DNA of 64,000 nucleotides from Neofusicoccum parvum (Eukaryota; Ascomycota; Dothideomycetes; Botryosphaeriales; Botryosphaeriaceae): NCBI GenBank assembly GCA_020912385.1, contig CP087213.1, positions 2,356,001 to 2,420,000 of the forward strand, read 5' to 3'. Shown piece by piece: positions 43,319 to 55,593 of this stretch (position 1 is its first letter; each line of letters starts with the position of its first letter). The notes under the pieces were generated by a model. It saw only the letters and a program-made list of their open reading frames with translations, ran no database searches and was not told where the DNA came from. The position numbers and the translations under genes were made by a program.

Positions 43319-46300
43319 ATGGCTACCTCGCCCCTCTCGCTGCGCCGCTACTCGTCCGAGAGCCAGCAGTCGCAGCCCACGGGCATCCCGTCGCCGCCCG
43401 CCTCGGAGCGGCACCAGTGCAGCCAGTGCGCCAGCAGCTTCCTGCGCCTCGAGCACCTGAAGCGCCATGAGCGCGACCACTGGGACAGCAAGCCGTACAC
43501 CTGCAGCCTGTGCGGCAAGGGCTTCACGCGAAGGTAACACCCTGCCCTGTCGCCGCGCTGCCGAGCTCACCGTGCCTGAAGCGACACCCTGAAGCGCCAC
43601 GAGCACGTCCACGCCGCCGTGTCGTCGGACGGCGAGAACGGGTCGTCGGTGTCGACGCGCTCGCACCGCGGCCGCCACTTCCGCGCGTGCCACAGCTGCG
43701 CCCAGGCGCGCGCGCGCTGCTCGGGCGAGGACGTGTGCTCACGCTGCCTGGCGAAGGCGGTGGTGTGCGAGTATCCCAAGAAGCGCCGCCGCAGCGCCCA
43801 GGGCTCGCCCGCCCGCAACGCCTTCGCCGCGCAGGACCCCGCCTGGAGCATCGGCGAGCTGACGCTGCACACCACCGCCAACTCGCCGCAGCACGTGATG
43901 CTCGACACCGACAGCCTGTCGTGCTACTCGTCCAGCAGCGAGACCTTCGCCCACCACCTCCCCGGCTACGCCCTCAACCACGACCCCGACCTGCCGGGCC
44001 TGTCGCCGCTGGAGATCAGCTACGAGCAGCTGTCGCCGCTGGCGCCGCCCAACGCCGGCGGGCTTATCTCGCCCGACATTGACGCCTTCGACATGAGCCA
44101 GCCGTTCCCGCCGCAGCCGCCGCCCGGCCACGGCCTGGACATCGGCATGGGCGCCATGCCCGACGTGAACCCGTCCTCGATCAACTGGCTGCCCACCGCC
44201 TTCAGCGACGAGATCGACTATGCCGCGCTCTCGGGCATCGGCGTGCCGCTCAAGAGCCCCAACGGCAAGATGCCGGCCGGCCTGCACGACGACGGCGCCG
44301 CCCTCCCCACGCCCGCAGGGCTCGACTTCATGTCTGCCAGCCCGCAGAACGGCCGCCGCGGCTCGCAGTCCCCGGCCCGGTCGACTGGATCCAGCAACTC
44401 CAGCACCGAGAGCAACGGGCGGTACTACTCGACCAGCTTTGACGGCGCGAGGATCCCCTTCGTCCGGGGCACGAAGCGGCGGCGATCCTTCAACGTCTCC
44501 AACTCAGAGCCCACCCGATCGTCGCTCTTCCGCGACCAGTCCGGCGTGTATTCGTTCCCGGAAATCTCGGTTCCAATCGACAGCCTGCCGCCCGTCCCGG
44601 TCACCGGCCCGGCCATGGATCTCAAGGCGTACGACCGCATCGCAGACGCCTTCCGCCAGGTCTGCCACGGCCTGGGCACCACCTTCGTCCCGTTCAAGAC
44701 TCTGGCCGTGCCGGGCCCGGCCCATCTGAACTACTTCCTGCAGCTGTACTACGAGCACTTCCATCCGATTCTGCCCATCCTGCACACTCCGACGCTGAGG
44801 CTCAACGAAGACGAATGGGTGCTGGGACTGGCTGCCGCGGCAATTGGGTGCCGGTACTCGGATTCCGAAGATCTGCTGGGCTTCATCCGGCCCATGACCG
44901 AGTTCCTGCGCCGCGTGTGCGTGATATCGGTATGCACAGAGTCAGGGTGCGCAGAGAAATGAAACTAATCGAATCCAGGTCGAACACCATCCTCCCCGTC
45001 AAATGCCGCTTGGTCTCCTGCAGGCCCTCTTTCTCAACGCCATCAACATGCTCTACAGCGGCTCCAGCCGCCTGTCGGACAGCGCCCAGAACGACTTCAG
45101 TAGGCTCGTTGAAGCAGTCCGCACCTGGAAGCTCCTCCCGCCAGCCGAGACACCTCCCCAATCGTGGTCCGAGTGGGTGAAAGCCGAGGCTCGCATTCGC
45201 CTTGGCTATTCCATCTGGGTATGTGTGTGTCTGTCTGCGCGGCTCGCCCAAACTGACTGTTTCCCAGTTCCTGGACTGCACGATGGCGTATCAGATGGAC
45301 CAAAAACCATTCTTGTCCATGGACGACATGCACTCGCCACTGCCTTGCAACGAACACCTGTGGGCGTCGCAGAACGAGGAGGAGTGGGCGAATCTGCGGC
45401 GCAGCACTGAACGTACGACGGCAGCCTCGCCGCTCTCGCTTACCCGTCCACTGACTTTTGTAGGAAACCCCCCTATCGCCGAAGCGGTGCACACGCTCTT
45501 CGTCCGCAAGGAAGTCAAGCCCGATATTGGAGAGTTCAGCCGCGTTCTTTTGCTCCACGGAATCTACCACGAAACCTGGACTGTCGCTCGATATCACCGC
45601 CGGTCGTTGTCTTCCTGGATACCCTCTGCGGACGATGCTTTGGACAGGAGTGCGCCAGAATACCAGGAGCGCCCCCAGAACGTGGCAGACAAGAGCATCT
45701 ACATTCCCGAGAACCCCCTCTACTCCAAGTGGCGCAACGCGGCGTGCGACTGCTTGGACGTGCTCCACTGGGCGGCAAACGCCACGATTGCGCAGCACTC
45801 AGGGTCGGAGCACAACACCGTGTGCCATCTGCACAGCTCGCGCGTCATCCTGCTAACCCCCATCTCGGAGATTGTCAGCCTCGCCAAGTCCATGGCGACC
45901 AGCGACCGGCAGAGCCTTCCGCAGCTCACTAAGCTTGAGAGCAAGGTGTCTCTCTGGGTGCAGAAAGACCAGCACAAGGCAAGGCTTGCAATGATCCACG
46001 CCGGCGCCGTGTGGTGGCATGTCCGCCGCTTCTCCAAAGCTGCCTTCTATGAGCCTAGTTCTGTCTTCCTCTCGACGCTCGCCATGTGGGCGTATGCCTC
46101 GTACACCTCTCTCACCAACTCATTTGCCCGCACTGACAGCCGGAGCGGCAGCGAATCCCCATCGCCCGGAGCACTGAGCTCCACTAACTTCCCCTCTTCT
46201 GACATGACGACGCTTAGCGATGACTTTGACCAGCCCACCTTCATCCGCCTGGACAGACCAAACGACGACGAGATGGTGCAGCTGTTTGTGCGCAACGGGG

Positions 46301-46521
46301 ACCCGTCCCGGATGAAGGCCCACGTCTCAGGCGTAGGCAACCTCCTCTCGCCGCTGGGCCCCGAACGGGTGCTGCGGGAAGGTTGCAAGATCCTGTCCCG
46401 CATGACTCTGACATGGGGCAGCGCCAACGAGTACCTCAAGATACTGTCGAACATGGTCGAGACGGTGTCGAGCGTCAGAACACACGCTTCTGCCGTGCCT
46501 GTGCAAGGACCAGCGTCCTGA
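43319..46521 (+). CDS. Transcription factor with two C2H2 fingers and a Zn2Cys6 cluster
   Basis: Exons 43319-43533, 43582-44929, 44979-45218, 45268-45412 and 45464-46521 give 1001 residues with consistent phases. Two C2H2 fingers (C34/C37/H50/H54 and C62/C65/H78/H82) are followed by a binuclear cluster with Cys at 108, 111, 118, 124, 127 and 134 (CHSCAQARARC, CSRCLAKAVVC). After a long Ser/Pro-rich linker comes the fungal_trans domain (FLQLYYEHFHPILPILHTPTLRL, GLAAAAIGCRY, IRLGYSIWFLDCTMAYQ). The second finger is completed across intron 1, which gives FTRSDTLKRHEHVH. This C2H2-plus-Zn2Cys6 layout is a known but uncommon class of ascomycete regulators. Target genes are unknown. Intron 4 (51 nt) is in frame without stops and could be retained. 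Confidence 0.9.
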
Positions 46522-47284
46522 TGATACCTCGCGGCTCCAAGAGAGCCCTGTAATAATGAAAGACGTAAAAAAGATGTGAGAGCTTGCATGTGTGCTCTGT
46601 AGTAAGATACGCAATACATCTCGTGTTGTCTGGCAGTCCAATTTCTCAACCCTCCATTCATATCACCGTATCAGTGCCAGTGCCAGGGTCTCGGGCCCGT
46701 CTGATATCGCCAGACAGGGCACACTGGGCGGACTGACTCGAGCATTGCAGTGTGTTTGGTTCGGCAGCACGAAGGATGCCCCCACCAGGCACTTGGCATT
46801 TGACTCCACTTCTCGTCGACTTCCGCTCGCCTCGACCCGACGGCGTTCTCGCACCTCCATCTCTTAAACTCATCTCCGCGCCATCCTCCAGCCAGCTCAA
46901 AGCTCCCAGTCCCATCGCCCTTTACCGTCCTCTCCAATGCCTACAATGTGACGCGTGGCATCTCCAGCTGCCGGTCCGAATGCGGCACAGCACCAACAGC
47001 CTCGACGAGCGCATGAGGCGCCTTAATCTTCCAAATGGATGCATCGGCCGGAGCACAGGGCGATTGGGGCACACGAATGTGGTTAGGATGAGGCGTTGGT
47101 TTACTGCCGCACTTCCCCGAGCTCAGTCATGAATCGACATCATTTCGCCGCGCCGCCCTGCTGTGCCGCACTTAGCTTGCTGCTTTCGCAATCCTCAGCG
47201 TTGCTACGGGCGATTTCCCATTATTTAAACCCCCCAGCGGCCTCCTTTTAATCTTCAGTCCCGACAACTGCCTGAAGCTTCGAG
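46522..47284. other. Intergenic spacer
   Basis: This 763-bp gap holds the 3' end of the regulator gene and a TATTTAAA-like box near 47222 upstream of the doubtful small gene. No other feature was seen. Confidence 0.4.
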
Positions 47285-47800
47285 ATGCAGTGCTACCACC
47301 ACCACCACCACCATCCTGGTGCCCCAGAACCACTGCCACCAATCGAGCACTTCATCACAATCGGACCAGCCACCTTCCCGATCCCAGCAACCCCACCAGA
47401 AAGCTCGCTGTGGGACCTCTACCCTCCCACGCCGTCCAGCCCGCCGAGCCCCGAGCAGGTAAACCCAGCCCACCCGACCACCGTCTGCCTCCCCAGAGCC
47501 ACGCGCTGACAGCACCCGCCCGCCCAGCCCCCCGACGCCGCCCTCGCCCCGCCCTCCGCCCCCCGGCCCGCGCGAGCGGTGCCCGCGGCCGTGCGGAACA
47601 ACCGCAGATCGGCGGCCAGCGGGCAGGGGCATGGCGGCCAGGTGCGCGCCCGTGACGACCGCCGCGTGTGGCGGTGGAGCGGCGCGGGCGCGCGGTCGGT
47701 CTTCCCCGACTGGATGATGCCGGGGTGGCCGATGCTGATGGTGCGTGCGGCGGCACAGAGGCGGAGGCGTGCGGCGTGGAGGGCGGGTCGGGGGGGTTGA
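47285..47800 (+). CDS. Doubtful small protein with natural six-His run
   Basis: Two exons, 47285-47458 and 47528-47800, would give 148 residues. The N-terminus is MQCYHHHHHHPGAPEP followed by a Pro-rich stretch; the second half is Arg-rich with tryptophans and methionines (RRVWRWSGAG, FPDWMMPGWPMLMVR). The 69-nt intron has a good donor, a GCTGAC branch-like site and acceptor, but it is in frame, so the split is not proven. The region is GC-rich, where long chance frames are common, and no family is recognised. A TATTTAAA-like box and a CT-rich leader lie just upstream, which is the main reason to list it. Confidence 0.3.
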
Positions 47801-48993
47801 GTGTCGCGGGGTGCGCTGGAGGGATGGGGGTGTGGGGGGTTGGGGGGTTGCGTTTGGTGTGTTGGCTTTGGGGTGGGTTCTTTGAGTGGAATGTTTCGGG
47901 GTTTCTGGTACGTTTCGTATCATCCGTTTAATTGGATGTTGGCTTGGTGGCTGCTCTGGTGGTCTTCATCTACGTTGGTGCCGTTGCTGTGACTTCCTGA
48001 TTTGTCGTTGTGGCAAGATTCTGGAACACAGCCTCTCGGCTTCACTTGATATGTGTTCTTGAGGAAGGTGATGATGTCTTAGCTCTTCAAGGGGCTGAAG
48101 TAAACCAGTAGATGTTAGTTCGTACTTGGATGAAATGGTAATCCCTCATGTTTGAATTTACAATCTAAGAGTATTGCAGTCCAGTCTGGCTCTTGGGCGG
48201 CAGTTCACGACTGGTTTATCTTGAAATGGCGCATATGGGCAAGCAGGGTCTCCCTACCTTTCTCGAACGTAGGGTGGCGCCCGTTTTTCCCGCCTGAGTA
48301 GGCACCCTTCTTGCCGGTCCAAAGTGTCAGCGTGCCACCTCCCTGCCTCAATCATATCTCTCTCACCCTCATCATCATTGAGAACTCTACAAATCTACTT
48401 CAATCCATTACTTTCACTCACCAGTTAGAAGTATCTACTCTCAGAGTCCATCTCAAGTGCCCCGGTCTCAGCCCTCACTTACCAGCTCGTCCACACCAGC
48501 ATTGCCACCCGCGTCAAATTCATTCTCAACGTAGCGTGTCACTACTGACTAACTGACACTTCCCGCTTCTGAGTCGTCATTTCCCCCTTCACTTTAGCAC
48601 AAAAACCTTCACCTTTTGCCTCGTGAAAGCCATCCGTACATTTCTCTGAGAAAGCCCTGCCACCGCGACGGCTCCCTCCTCACCCAAAACATTGAGCAAA
48701 GGACGCCACCACTCACCTCCAGAAAGCCGCCGTTGCAACCCGGCTCGACTTAATCTCCATCACCAACAATCAGGAGGGCACCAACCACAAGACCAACCTC
48801 AAGCTCTTTCACCTCAACACTGAGACCAGCCGAGCGCAAACCTCCGTACCGGTTCCGTCCCGTCACTGAAGCAGCACCGCCAGAGCTCCGAGCACAACTA
48901 CGAGTCTGTACAGCGACAGACAGATAAAGCACACATCAAACCAACCAGACGAAAGCCGCGCCACCGAGCTCCAACCGACCAGCAAAGAAAGAA
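47801..48993. other. Promoter and long leader of the T5orf172-domain gene
   Basis: No gene was seen in these 1.19 kb. From about 48330 to 48990 the plus strand is pyrimidine- and A-rich with few G residues, which looks like a long 5' untranslated leader typical of some ascomycete genes. Confidence 0.4.
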
Positions 48994-49344
48994 ATGTCCG
49001 GCTATGTGTACATCATTCACTCCGCCAAGTTCCCGTGCCTCGTCAAAATCGGCTATTCGGCGGAGCCATACCGCCGCGTGCGGCGGCTGCGGTCAGAATG
49101 CAAGCTTCCGGACCTCAGGATCGTGTATTTGACGCCGTATCTGGGAACACAGGCGAGGGAGCTGGAGGGGAGGGTGCACGAGGCCTTGGAGCGGCGCAGG
49201 GTGCGGAGGAAATCTACTCGCGGTGATCGCATCATCATGCAGAGGGAGTGGTTTCGCTGCAGCGTGAGGCGGGCGGAACGACTTGCTGAAAAAGAGGTAC
49301 GCCTATTTGAACGTTCAGAGAATGCGCGGTGCCCTTCGTGGTGA
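48994..49344 (+). CDS. Stand-alone T5orf172 (DUF1766, GIY-YIG-like) domain protein
   Basis: A single exon of 116 residues starting MSGYVYIIHSAKFPCLVKIGYS. The YVYI..KIG pattern followed by R-rich helix residues (PYRRVRRLRSEC), a strand (LRIVYLTPY) and a helix with E (ARELEGRVHEALERRRV) is that of the T5orf172/DUF1766 domain, which is related to GIY-YIG nucleases and is found in phage proteins and in many fungal proteins (such as S. pombe Mug113 relatives). Here it is the whole protein. It could bind or cut DNA; a catalytic Glu may be E in LEGRVHE. A possible donor (GAG/GTACGC) near 49299 would change the last 15 residues, so the C-terminus is uncertain. Confidence 0.75.
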   Translation: MSGYVYIIHSAKFPCLVKIGYSAEPYRRVRRLRSECKLPDLRIVYLTPYLGTQARELEGRVHEALERRRVRRKSTRGDRIIMQREWFRCSVRRAERLAEKEVRLFERSENARCPSW

Positions 49345-51640
49345 GTGGAAGGGATGGCTGGTGGTGGGAAATTCGGCGTGGATGCTGCGAGGCATCAGAG
49401 GTGAACGGTGCGAGTCTCACGAGGGTTCGCGGGTTGGCGGTGCGAGGACGGGTGCGGGAGAAAAGTCATCGGAGATCTACCTCACTCTGCTGACGATAAA
49501 AGAGTGCAATTTTGGGCACTTTACAGGTTTATGGCGTTGGAGTTTACTACAAAGATATAGTGGGGTTGGGGAATAATGATTTTTTTAATGCATACAGACG
49601 TTAATCAGTCATTATATAGACCATTACTCAAAGTTTACATCCCCCTGTCTAGTCTACGAATCTGGACTCTTATAAAACTTCCATACTCTGCATGAGAGGT
49701 CAGTATGTGGTGCAACCCGACGACATCGCGGCCATCACAGCCGCATACACGTTTAAGGTTCGCAATTTCGCTCGGGGAACAGAATTAAGTCGCATCCAGA
49801 ATAATCAGTTGTCTGAAAAAGGAAAGTCTTTCCAACCTACAGTCGGGCTCACGACTGGGGAGATGTGCATCATGGCCAGATAATATTTGCAAGAGAGCGG
49901 GAGATAGAGGGGATGGGAGGAGAAATGAGGCTGATACGTACCCCAGCTCGGAACTCACAATAGAGCTGCCTAACGAGCGATACGACAGTGGCCAGAGAAG
50001 GTGAAACATACGCACAGAATGAGGGCTGAAACACTCTGTACGACCTTACTTGCAAGCTATGATTGATTTTGAAACCACGCAGAAGTAGCGAATGGAGATA
50101 TTCTACGTAAATCAAGCAAGTAAGTGAAACACATACAGATCTGCACATATTGCGAATACGAGTCTAGATGCGGGATCGAGCCTCTGTTAGCGCATGAGGC
50201 TTACGAGCTGATCGGAAGCGGCGGGGCGGGCCTTACCGCGAGAGGGTAACTAGCGTTGGTGCCATGGTCGGCGGGGATGCGCCTCACTTCGACAATGGCG
50301 AAGGTTGGTTTTATGGCTCAAAGCACAATTAAATATTGCCAACACCCTAGGCGCGATGATTGACCTGCCCCAGCACCGCGTCAACAGCCAGTATCCCCGA
50401 GATCTAAGTGGAGAAGCGCCGAACCTCAGCTCGACCCACTTTTGCGTCGTGACTTCCGCTCTCTGCCTACGCGCTATTGAGGCGATGATATTTCCATGGC
50501 CAGAAAACTGCATCCACTTTCGAATAACGCAGGCGGCCGCATACGCGATGGGGTGCCACTTGGCGGCGGCTGCGGCAGCGGGGCTTGCTCCGGCTGTCTG
50601 TTTGACAGCTGAACAGCCGCGCTAGAGTGCTGATCAGCCTGCTGAAGAGGTCGCGGAATGGAGTGCACCCGGGCTTCTCAGCTAGACCCACCACTGGAGC
50701 CGCTTAGTTGAGCTAGATGCATTCTGACAGGTTAGGTACTGAGTCGAAGGCAGTGACGATACGGGGGGCAAAGCGGGGCTGTCGGCTGCAGCACAACAGA
50801 TCGACAGAGAGCAGTGGCAGCACGGACGACCCACAATAGACGAGACTGATTCTCAGCCGCATTGCGGGGCGGACTTTGAATAATTGTCAGCTGAACCGCG
50901 TGGCCGATTGAACACCTCTGCGTTAGTCGGTTAGGCTCCCCGTTCAGGAAGATGGTGAACATGGACCCAATCGTTCGAGGATTAGTACGTTGATGAGTTG
51001 TTCCATCAGCCATGCAACTATCCTGCCCATCCGTAACTAGAGTCAGGAAGCTGCGCGAACTACTGGCTAGGAACAAAATATACTAACTGCTGCACGCTAG
51101 CCATCCGGCTGTGTTGTACCATGTTTCAGCAGCGGTGAAGGCTGCAGGACTTCTTCAGCATTGTTTCCGATCCTGACGATCCAGGTATCAATGGTATCTC
51201 TAGAAATCTCTGCTAAAATCCATAGATCAGCTTCACCGGCCTTGCAAATCTGAGATTGGGATCTGCCTTGTGTGCGCGTGGCAGACGCTTTGGAGCTTTT
51301 CCTCCTGTCGTGACGACCAGATATCTCAAATATGGAGCCACGTGGTCGCCGGTCAGCAGTAGCGCAAATATTCAGTTGTCCGAAAACACCAGATGTGTCG
51401 ATCGGTAGCCGCGCTCCCCTTGTTCTCGTTGAATGATTCGATAGATCCAGCTGGGACTCGAGTAGGGGTGAATTCGGCTGCGGTGTGACTGCCGTGGCTG
51501 AACGGAGAGACCCTGAAGAGAATGGAGTAAGAGAATGGAGTCTCATATATAGTCTCCAGCCATCGCTGAACTGCTCTCCCTCATCATCTCACAACCTTCT
51601 CATACTTTCACCACTCTCCCATCTCTTCATCTCCGCCAAA
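49345..51640. other. 2.3-kb spacer without a recognised gene
   Basis: The left part (49560-50200) is AT-rich; the rest is mixed. Short frames such as 50305-50625 have no motif. The right end is the promoter of the aerolysin-like gene. Confidence 0.4.
51546..51551 (+). promoter_or_regulatory. TATA box of the aerolysin-like gene
   Basis: TATATA lies 95 nt upstream of the ATG at 51641 and is followed by a CT-rich leader (CTCCCTCATCATCTC-like) up to the start, a typical strong fungal promoter layout. Confidence 0.5.
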
Positions 51641-52647
51641 ATGGGTTTCGACCGCACTGGCTCAGCGCCATTCCAATTCAACGCCAACAGGCTCGGCACC
51701 ATCAAGCCGTACTTGGCGGAGCCTGAAGGAATCGACCTCTCGACCGATGAGCTGAAGCTTGTATTCGGTATCCAAGAGCAGTACTTCGCCAAGCTCCCAA
51801 AGCGCATAGTCATCCCTGTTCTCGAGGGGAGATGGTACACGGAGCACTGGTACTCGACGACTGGCTATCTGTATGTCGTTGAGCCGGAGGCATGGGTTCC
51901 CCAAGTCTCTCATGGAGACACCATGCCCGCTTCGGCGTTCAAGACGACGTACGTGAGGGAGGAGGAAACGATCACCGAGACCAAGTTCAATGCTGGCACG
52001 TCAGCCGAGGTCTCCATCGAGGCTGGTGGGACCTTCTACGGAGTTACGGCCAACGTCAAGTCAACGAGCGACATTTCGTTTAGATACTCGAGCTCCACAA
52101 CGACGAAGGAGAGCTTGGAGACCACTGGAACCAGCGGCAATGCGCCAATCCACCAGCTGTTCGTCTATCCAAAGCTGCGATGCAAGGTCATCAGAAAGCA
52201 ACGCATCGACTACACCATCAACGATAGCAGCGAAGAGCTCAAGTGGACTGGTGACAGCTACAGGAACGGATACTGGGGCGAACGCTGGGTGTCCGATAAG
52301 CGCCTGGGTCGTGTGAGGAACCTCGGCCTTCACCCTGTTCCTATGGATGGAAACGGACTCGGTCACAAAGCCTACGTTCTCCCGATACCAGAATTGACGG
52401 ACGGCGGTGATGATATCGACGTCACAACCATAATGAGCCGGCAGGGATGGGTCGATTGGTATGTCTACGATATCGATTGGGAGGAGGTAGAAGATGATGA
52501 GACCATCGACCTTGCTGCACCTCGGAATGGTGTGGCCTTCAGACCCATGACGACTTGGACCACTTTGGTAAGTCGACCGCTTCTTCAGTCACGGAATATT
52601 GTGCACTAACGCCTAAGTAGCCTCCAATCAACCCTGATGATGAATAG
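51641..52647 (+). CDS. Leaderless protein with aerolysin-like beta pattern
   Basis: Exons 51641-52567 and 52621-52647 give 317 residues; the second exon codes only PPINPDDE. The intron has a CTAAC branch site. There is no signal peptide and no long hydrophobic helix. An N-terminal globular part (FGIQEQYFAKLPKRI, WYTEHWYSTTGYLYV) is followed by a stretch of alternating polar and non-polar residues very rich in Thr and Ser (TKFNAGTSAEVSIEAGGTF, then STSDISFRYSSSTTTKESL), then strands with QLFVYPKLRCKVIRKQRIDY. This is the general look of the pore-forming module of aerolysin-type proteins, whose fungal members also lack leaders, but I see no definite family signature. It could equally be a structural or defence beta-protein of unknown fold. 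Function is not assigned. Confidence 0.7.
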
Positions 52648-53099
52648 TCTCTGATTCAGCCGGAAGATCCCACGGTACACCTCACCTCCCCGTTGAACGA
52701 GATTTGCCGCGATATTTGTTCCGCCATACTTATCTCTTACTTGCAAGCGCGGACATCGTCCTTCGCTGTCGTGGCAACACGTTGTTGATCCCCTACCCGA
52801 GCACATTCGTTTATACTCTTGGCAAAGACTTCTTCCTTTTCACTGTGCCATGTCTTGTATATAGGGTATTGAATCTATATCATATTGGGTAGCCATTCAG
52901 ACCTATGTCGCCACGTCATCACTTGGCCTTGCTACCTCTTCTCCACTCGCCGCCGCCACCAGTCACCACCTTGGTGGCCGCCATTCCGGATGGCATTAGC
53001 CCATGAAGATCGACATTTATATGCACACAAAAATCACCATTGCTGACAGAAGTACAAGGAGCGGTCTCCCAACAGAGATTATTGAAGATCTACCAGTGA
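52648..53099. other. Convergent intergenic spacer
   Basis: This 452-bp gap lies between two facing stops. A short in-frame-looking stretch near 52700-52890 has no motif. No gene is called. Confidence 0.4.
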
Positions 53100-54761
53100 C
53101 TATATCTCCACAACACCTATCTGAGCTTCGCTCGACTTCTTTCCTGTTGACCCCGTATCCTTATCCACGCTGTTTGATATCTCTCCATGATTTGTTTTCG
53201 TGGCAGCTTTCCTCTGTGGCAGCAACCATGTAATATCAATATACCTCAATAGACACGTCAGAATAATAACGACGCAAAAGAGCGCTAGGCATGACTGCCA
53301 TCCGGCCTTGTAGTATGGTGCTTGCTCCGCCGGCCAAATCAAAACATTCGACCACGCATTTACGGCGTAGTATCCGGCTACAGACACACCAACGATCAAG
53401 GACCGTGCTTCTGGATCCTGCGGAACGATGTCCGACAACCACGAGAAAATTAGCGGCGCTGTGCCGAGCGACAGATATGAGAGGAAGTATCCCGCATATG
53501 CCACAGAGATGGATGTCGAGTTGGGATGAGATGTCCAGATAGACATCATGATCGAAGGGATGATGCCTATGACGGCCTGGGCGACAATCAATGTCCACCG
53601 CGTTCGCAGATAGTCTGACAGCAGAGCCCAGATCCAAACGAATAGGATGTTAATGGCGCTTCCCCCGATGGGGATGGCATTTACTTGCTCCACCGTCCAG
53701 CGAGGGCTGCCACCCGGACTCTCCAAAGATTTCAGGAAGAGGGAAAAGTAGATGTACCCGCTGGAGGCCAGGACGGTGCTAATGTACAGAGCAGCGATGA
53801 AGTAAACAGTCCAACTGGAGAAAGTGCGTCTTTTTTTTGTCAGTATTGGACTTGCTTCTGGTTCGGATGTACTTACTTGATGCCAGCCAATGTGACCTTT
53901 GATGGCTTTGCGCGATTGTGCCGTGACAGTCTCTCCATGGCCAACTCCCCATCGCTCTTCTTGAACCAGAAAGCGCACGGATTCACCTTGTTGGGATAAT
54001 CGGGCAACATGAAAATCCCCAGAAATCCCCATACCACAGTCATGACGCAATTGATGATGAAGAGCCACCTCCATCCGGCTAAACCGCCATGTCCATCGAG
54101 CGTCTTCACAATAGCAGCAGCCAGGCCACTCGACATCATGCTACCCATAGCCTGGCAGGAGTGGTAGAAACCCATACGCTTTGCAAGCTCCACTGGCGTG
54201 TACCAGTGCATTAACAGGGTCATCATGCCCGGCCAGGCGCTACACTCGCAGAGTCCGAGGAAGAAGCGGAGAACATAGACTTGCTTGGCGTTGTGTGCGA
54301 TAGCTACGAGACCGGTGATGAGGCCCCAGACAACTTCGAGTCCAGGAAGCCACCAGGAAGGACGCACGTATGTCATGATTATTTGAGAAGGGATGAGCAT
54401 CAGACAGTAGGCGACGTTGAACCAGGTGGTAAAGTAGTTAAGTTCGTTGCCTAGAGGGTAATGATTAGCCGGAATCTGTATGCAGTGCGTAGAAAACCGT
54501 ACTCCCAAGGTGAAGATCCTCTTTCATCCCAGAAACATACGCATTGTTGATGTTCATTTGATCGAGGTATCTGAAATCTCGTCAGCCCAGTCCGAAATAC
54601 GAATGCGTCTTACAAAGTACTGACTTGATCACTTGAGAGATGCAGCCGAACGTCAACAGCCACATATCTAGCCTTCGCACAAACTTCTTCTCCTCAGCCG
54701 AGCGATGCTCCAGCTTGAAGTGCTCCGGCGTTCTGGCCTTGATTTTTGCAAGAATCCCCAT
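53100..54761 (-). CDS. Dal5-type MFS anion transporter (second)
   Basis: Minus-strand exons 54625-54761, 54503-54570, 53877-54450 and 53100-53814 give 497 residues. The blocks [34 protein letters not shown] in sequence, LNYFTTWFNVAYCLMLIPSQ, RPSWWLPGLEVVWG and LRFFLGLCECSAWPGMMTLL follow the allantoate-permease family, subgroup with pantothenate (Fen2/Liz1) and similar transporters. It should import a carboxylic acid with protons at the plasma membrane. Exon 2 is short (68 nt) and its borders were fixed from the conserved [11 protein letters not shown] and SNELNYF junctions. The protein ends in a Lys/Ser-rich cytosolic tail. It is followed upstream, on the same strand, by a P450 gene; a joint role is possible but not shown. 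Confidence 0.9.
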
Positions 54762-55593
54762 CTTGCTGGAATAGTCTCGCCCGCTCAACTTGAAGACAAA
54801 GAAATGGAGAGGAACTTACGAACACCTTGAAGCTCTTCAAAGGAGGCCAGCAATCTTTTTCTACAATGCCTCACGCCCCCACCCTCGCCAGCTGATATCC
54901 ATGGTCAACTCCGTTGCGATACGAAAACCCCGCAGCAACGTCCGCAACCGCCGGGATATTATCTTTGCAGACAATCTGTCAGATCAAATGATCAGCCGAC
55001 TTTGTTACCGCATCGGAGGGTTGCATGCAACTCTGTCACAGGAAATGGGGTACATTAGCAACTGGCATGGGTTACGTTACCACGCTCAACAATGCGGGTT
55101 CTGAGCGGCCCACCGGCTAATCGACGTGCTGCCGAACCCCACTTCCGCTCGCCTTTAGCGACCCAGTCAAAGCAGAGCAACTTATCGACACAGTCCCCGA
55201 GAGAAGAGCGATCGTCTCCAAAGGCAGGCCATATCGTGATGCCAAGCTAATGAATTCTACTCCTTGTGATAAATCGCGATCGTCCCCACCCAGCAGTGTC
55301 GATATCACGCAGCAACGAGTATCTCCGAATAGGATACTACCTGGACAGCGCTCTTTCTATTAGGCTAGTATGAACGATCTAAAGGATTCTAAAGCCAACA
55401 GCACTGTATTAGGGACAACCACTGCCGTTTCTAATATAGACTATGCATCAATCCTCAATGTAGATGGATCACCGTCTACCGATAGCGATACGAACGCATC
55501 GAAATACCAAACTTGGTTCCCCACCCAAGATAACCGGTCACCCTTTTCCTAGCTTCAAACTCTAACACCAACCCCAACGATAGTTCCTGGAGC
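54762..55593. other. Intergenic, promoter of the transporter gene
   Basis: These 832 bp carry no recognisable gene. They hold the promoter of the minus-strand transporter and the 3' end of the P450 gene. Confidence 0.4.

Noticed and set aside
52568..52609. Reading the aerolysin-like protein through its intron to a longer C-terminus
   Set aside because: A good donor, a CTAAC branch site and an acceptor are present, and the spliced end is a short acidic tail; read-through gives an unnatural basic end.
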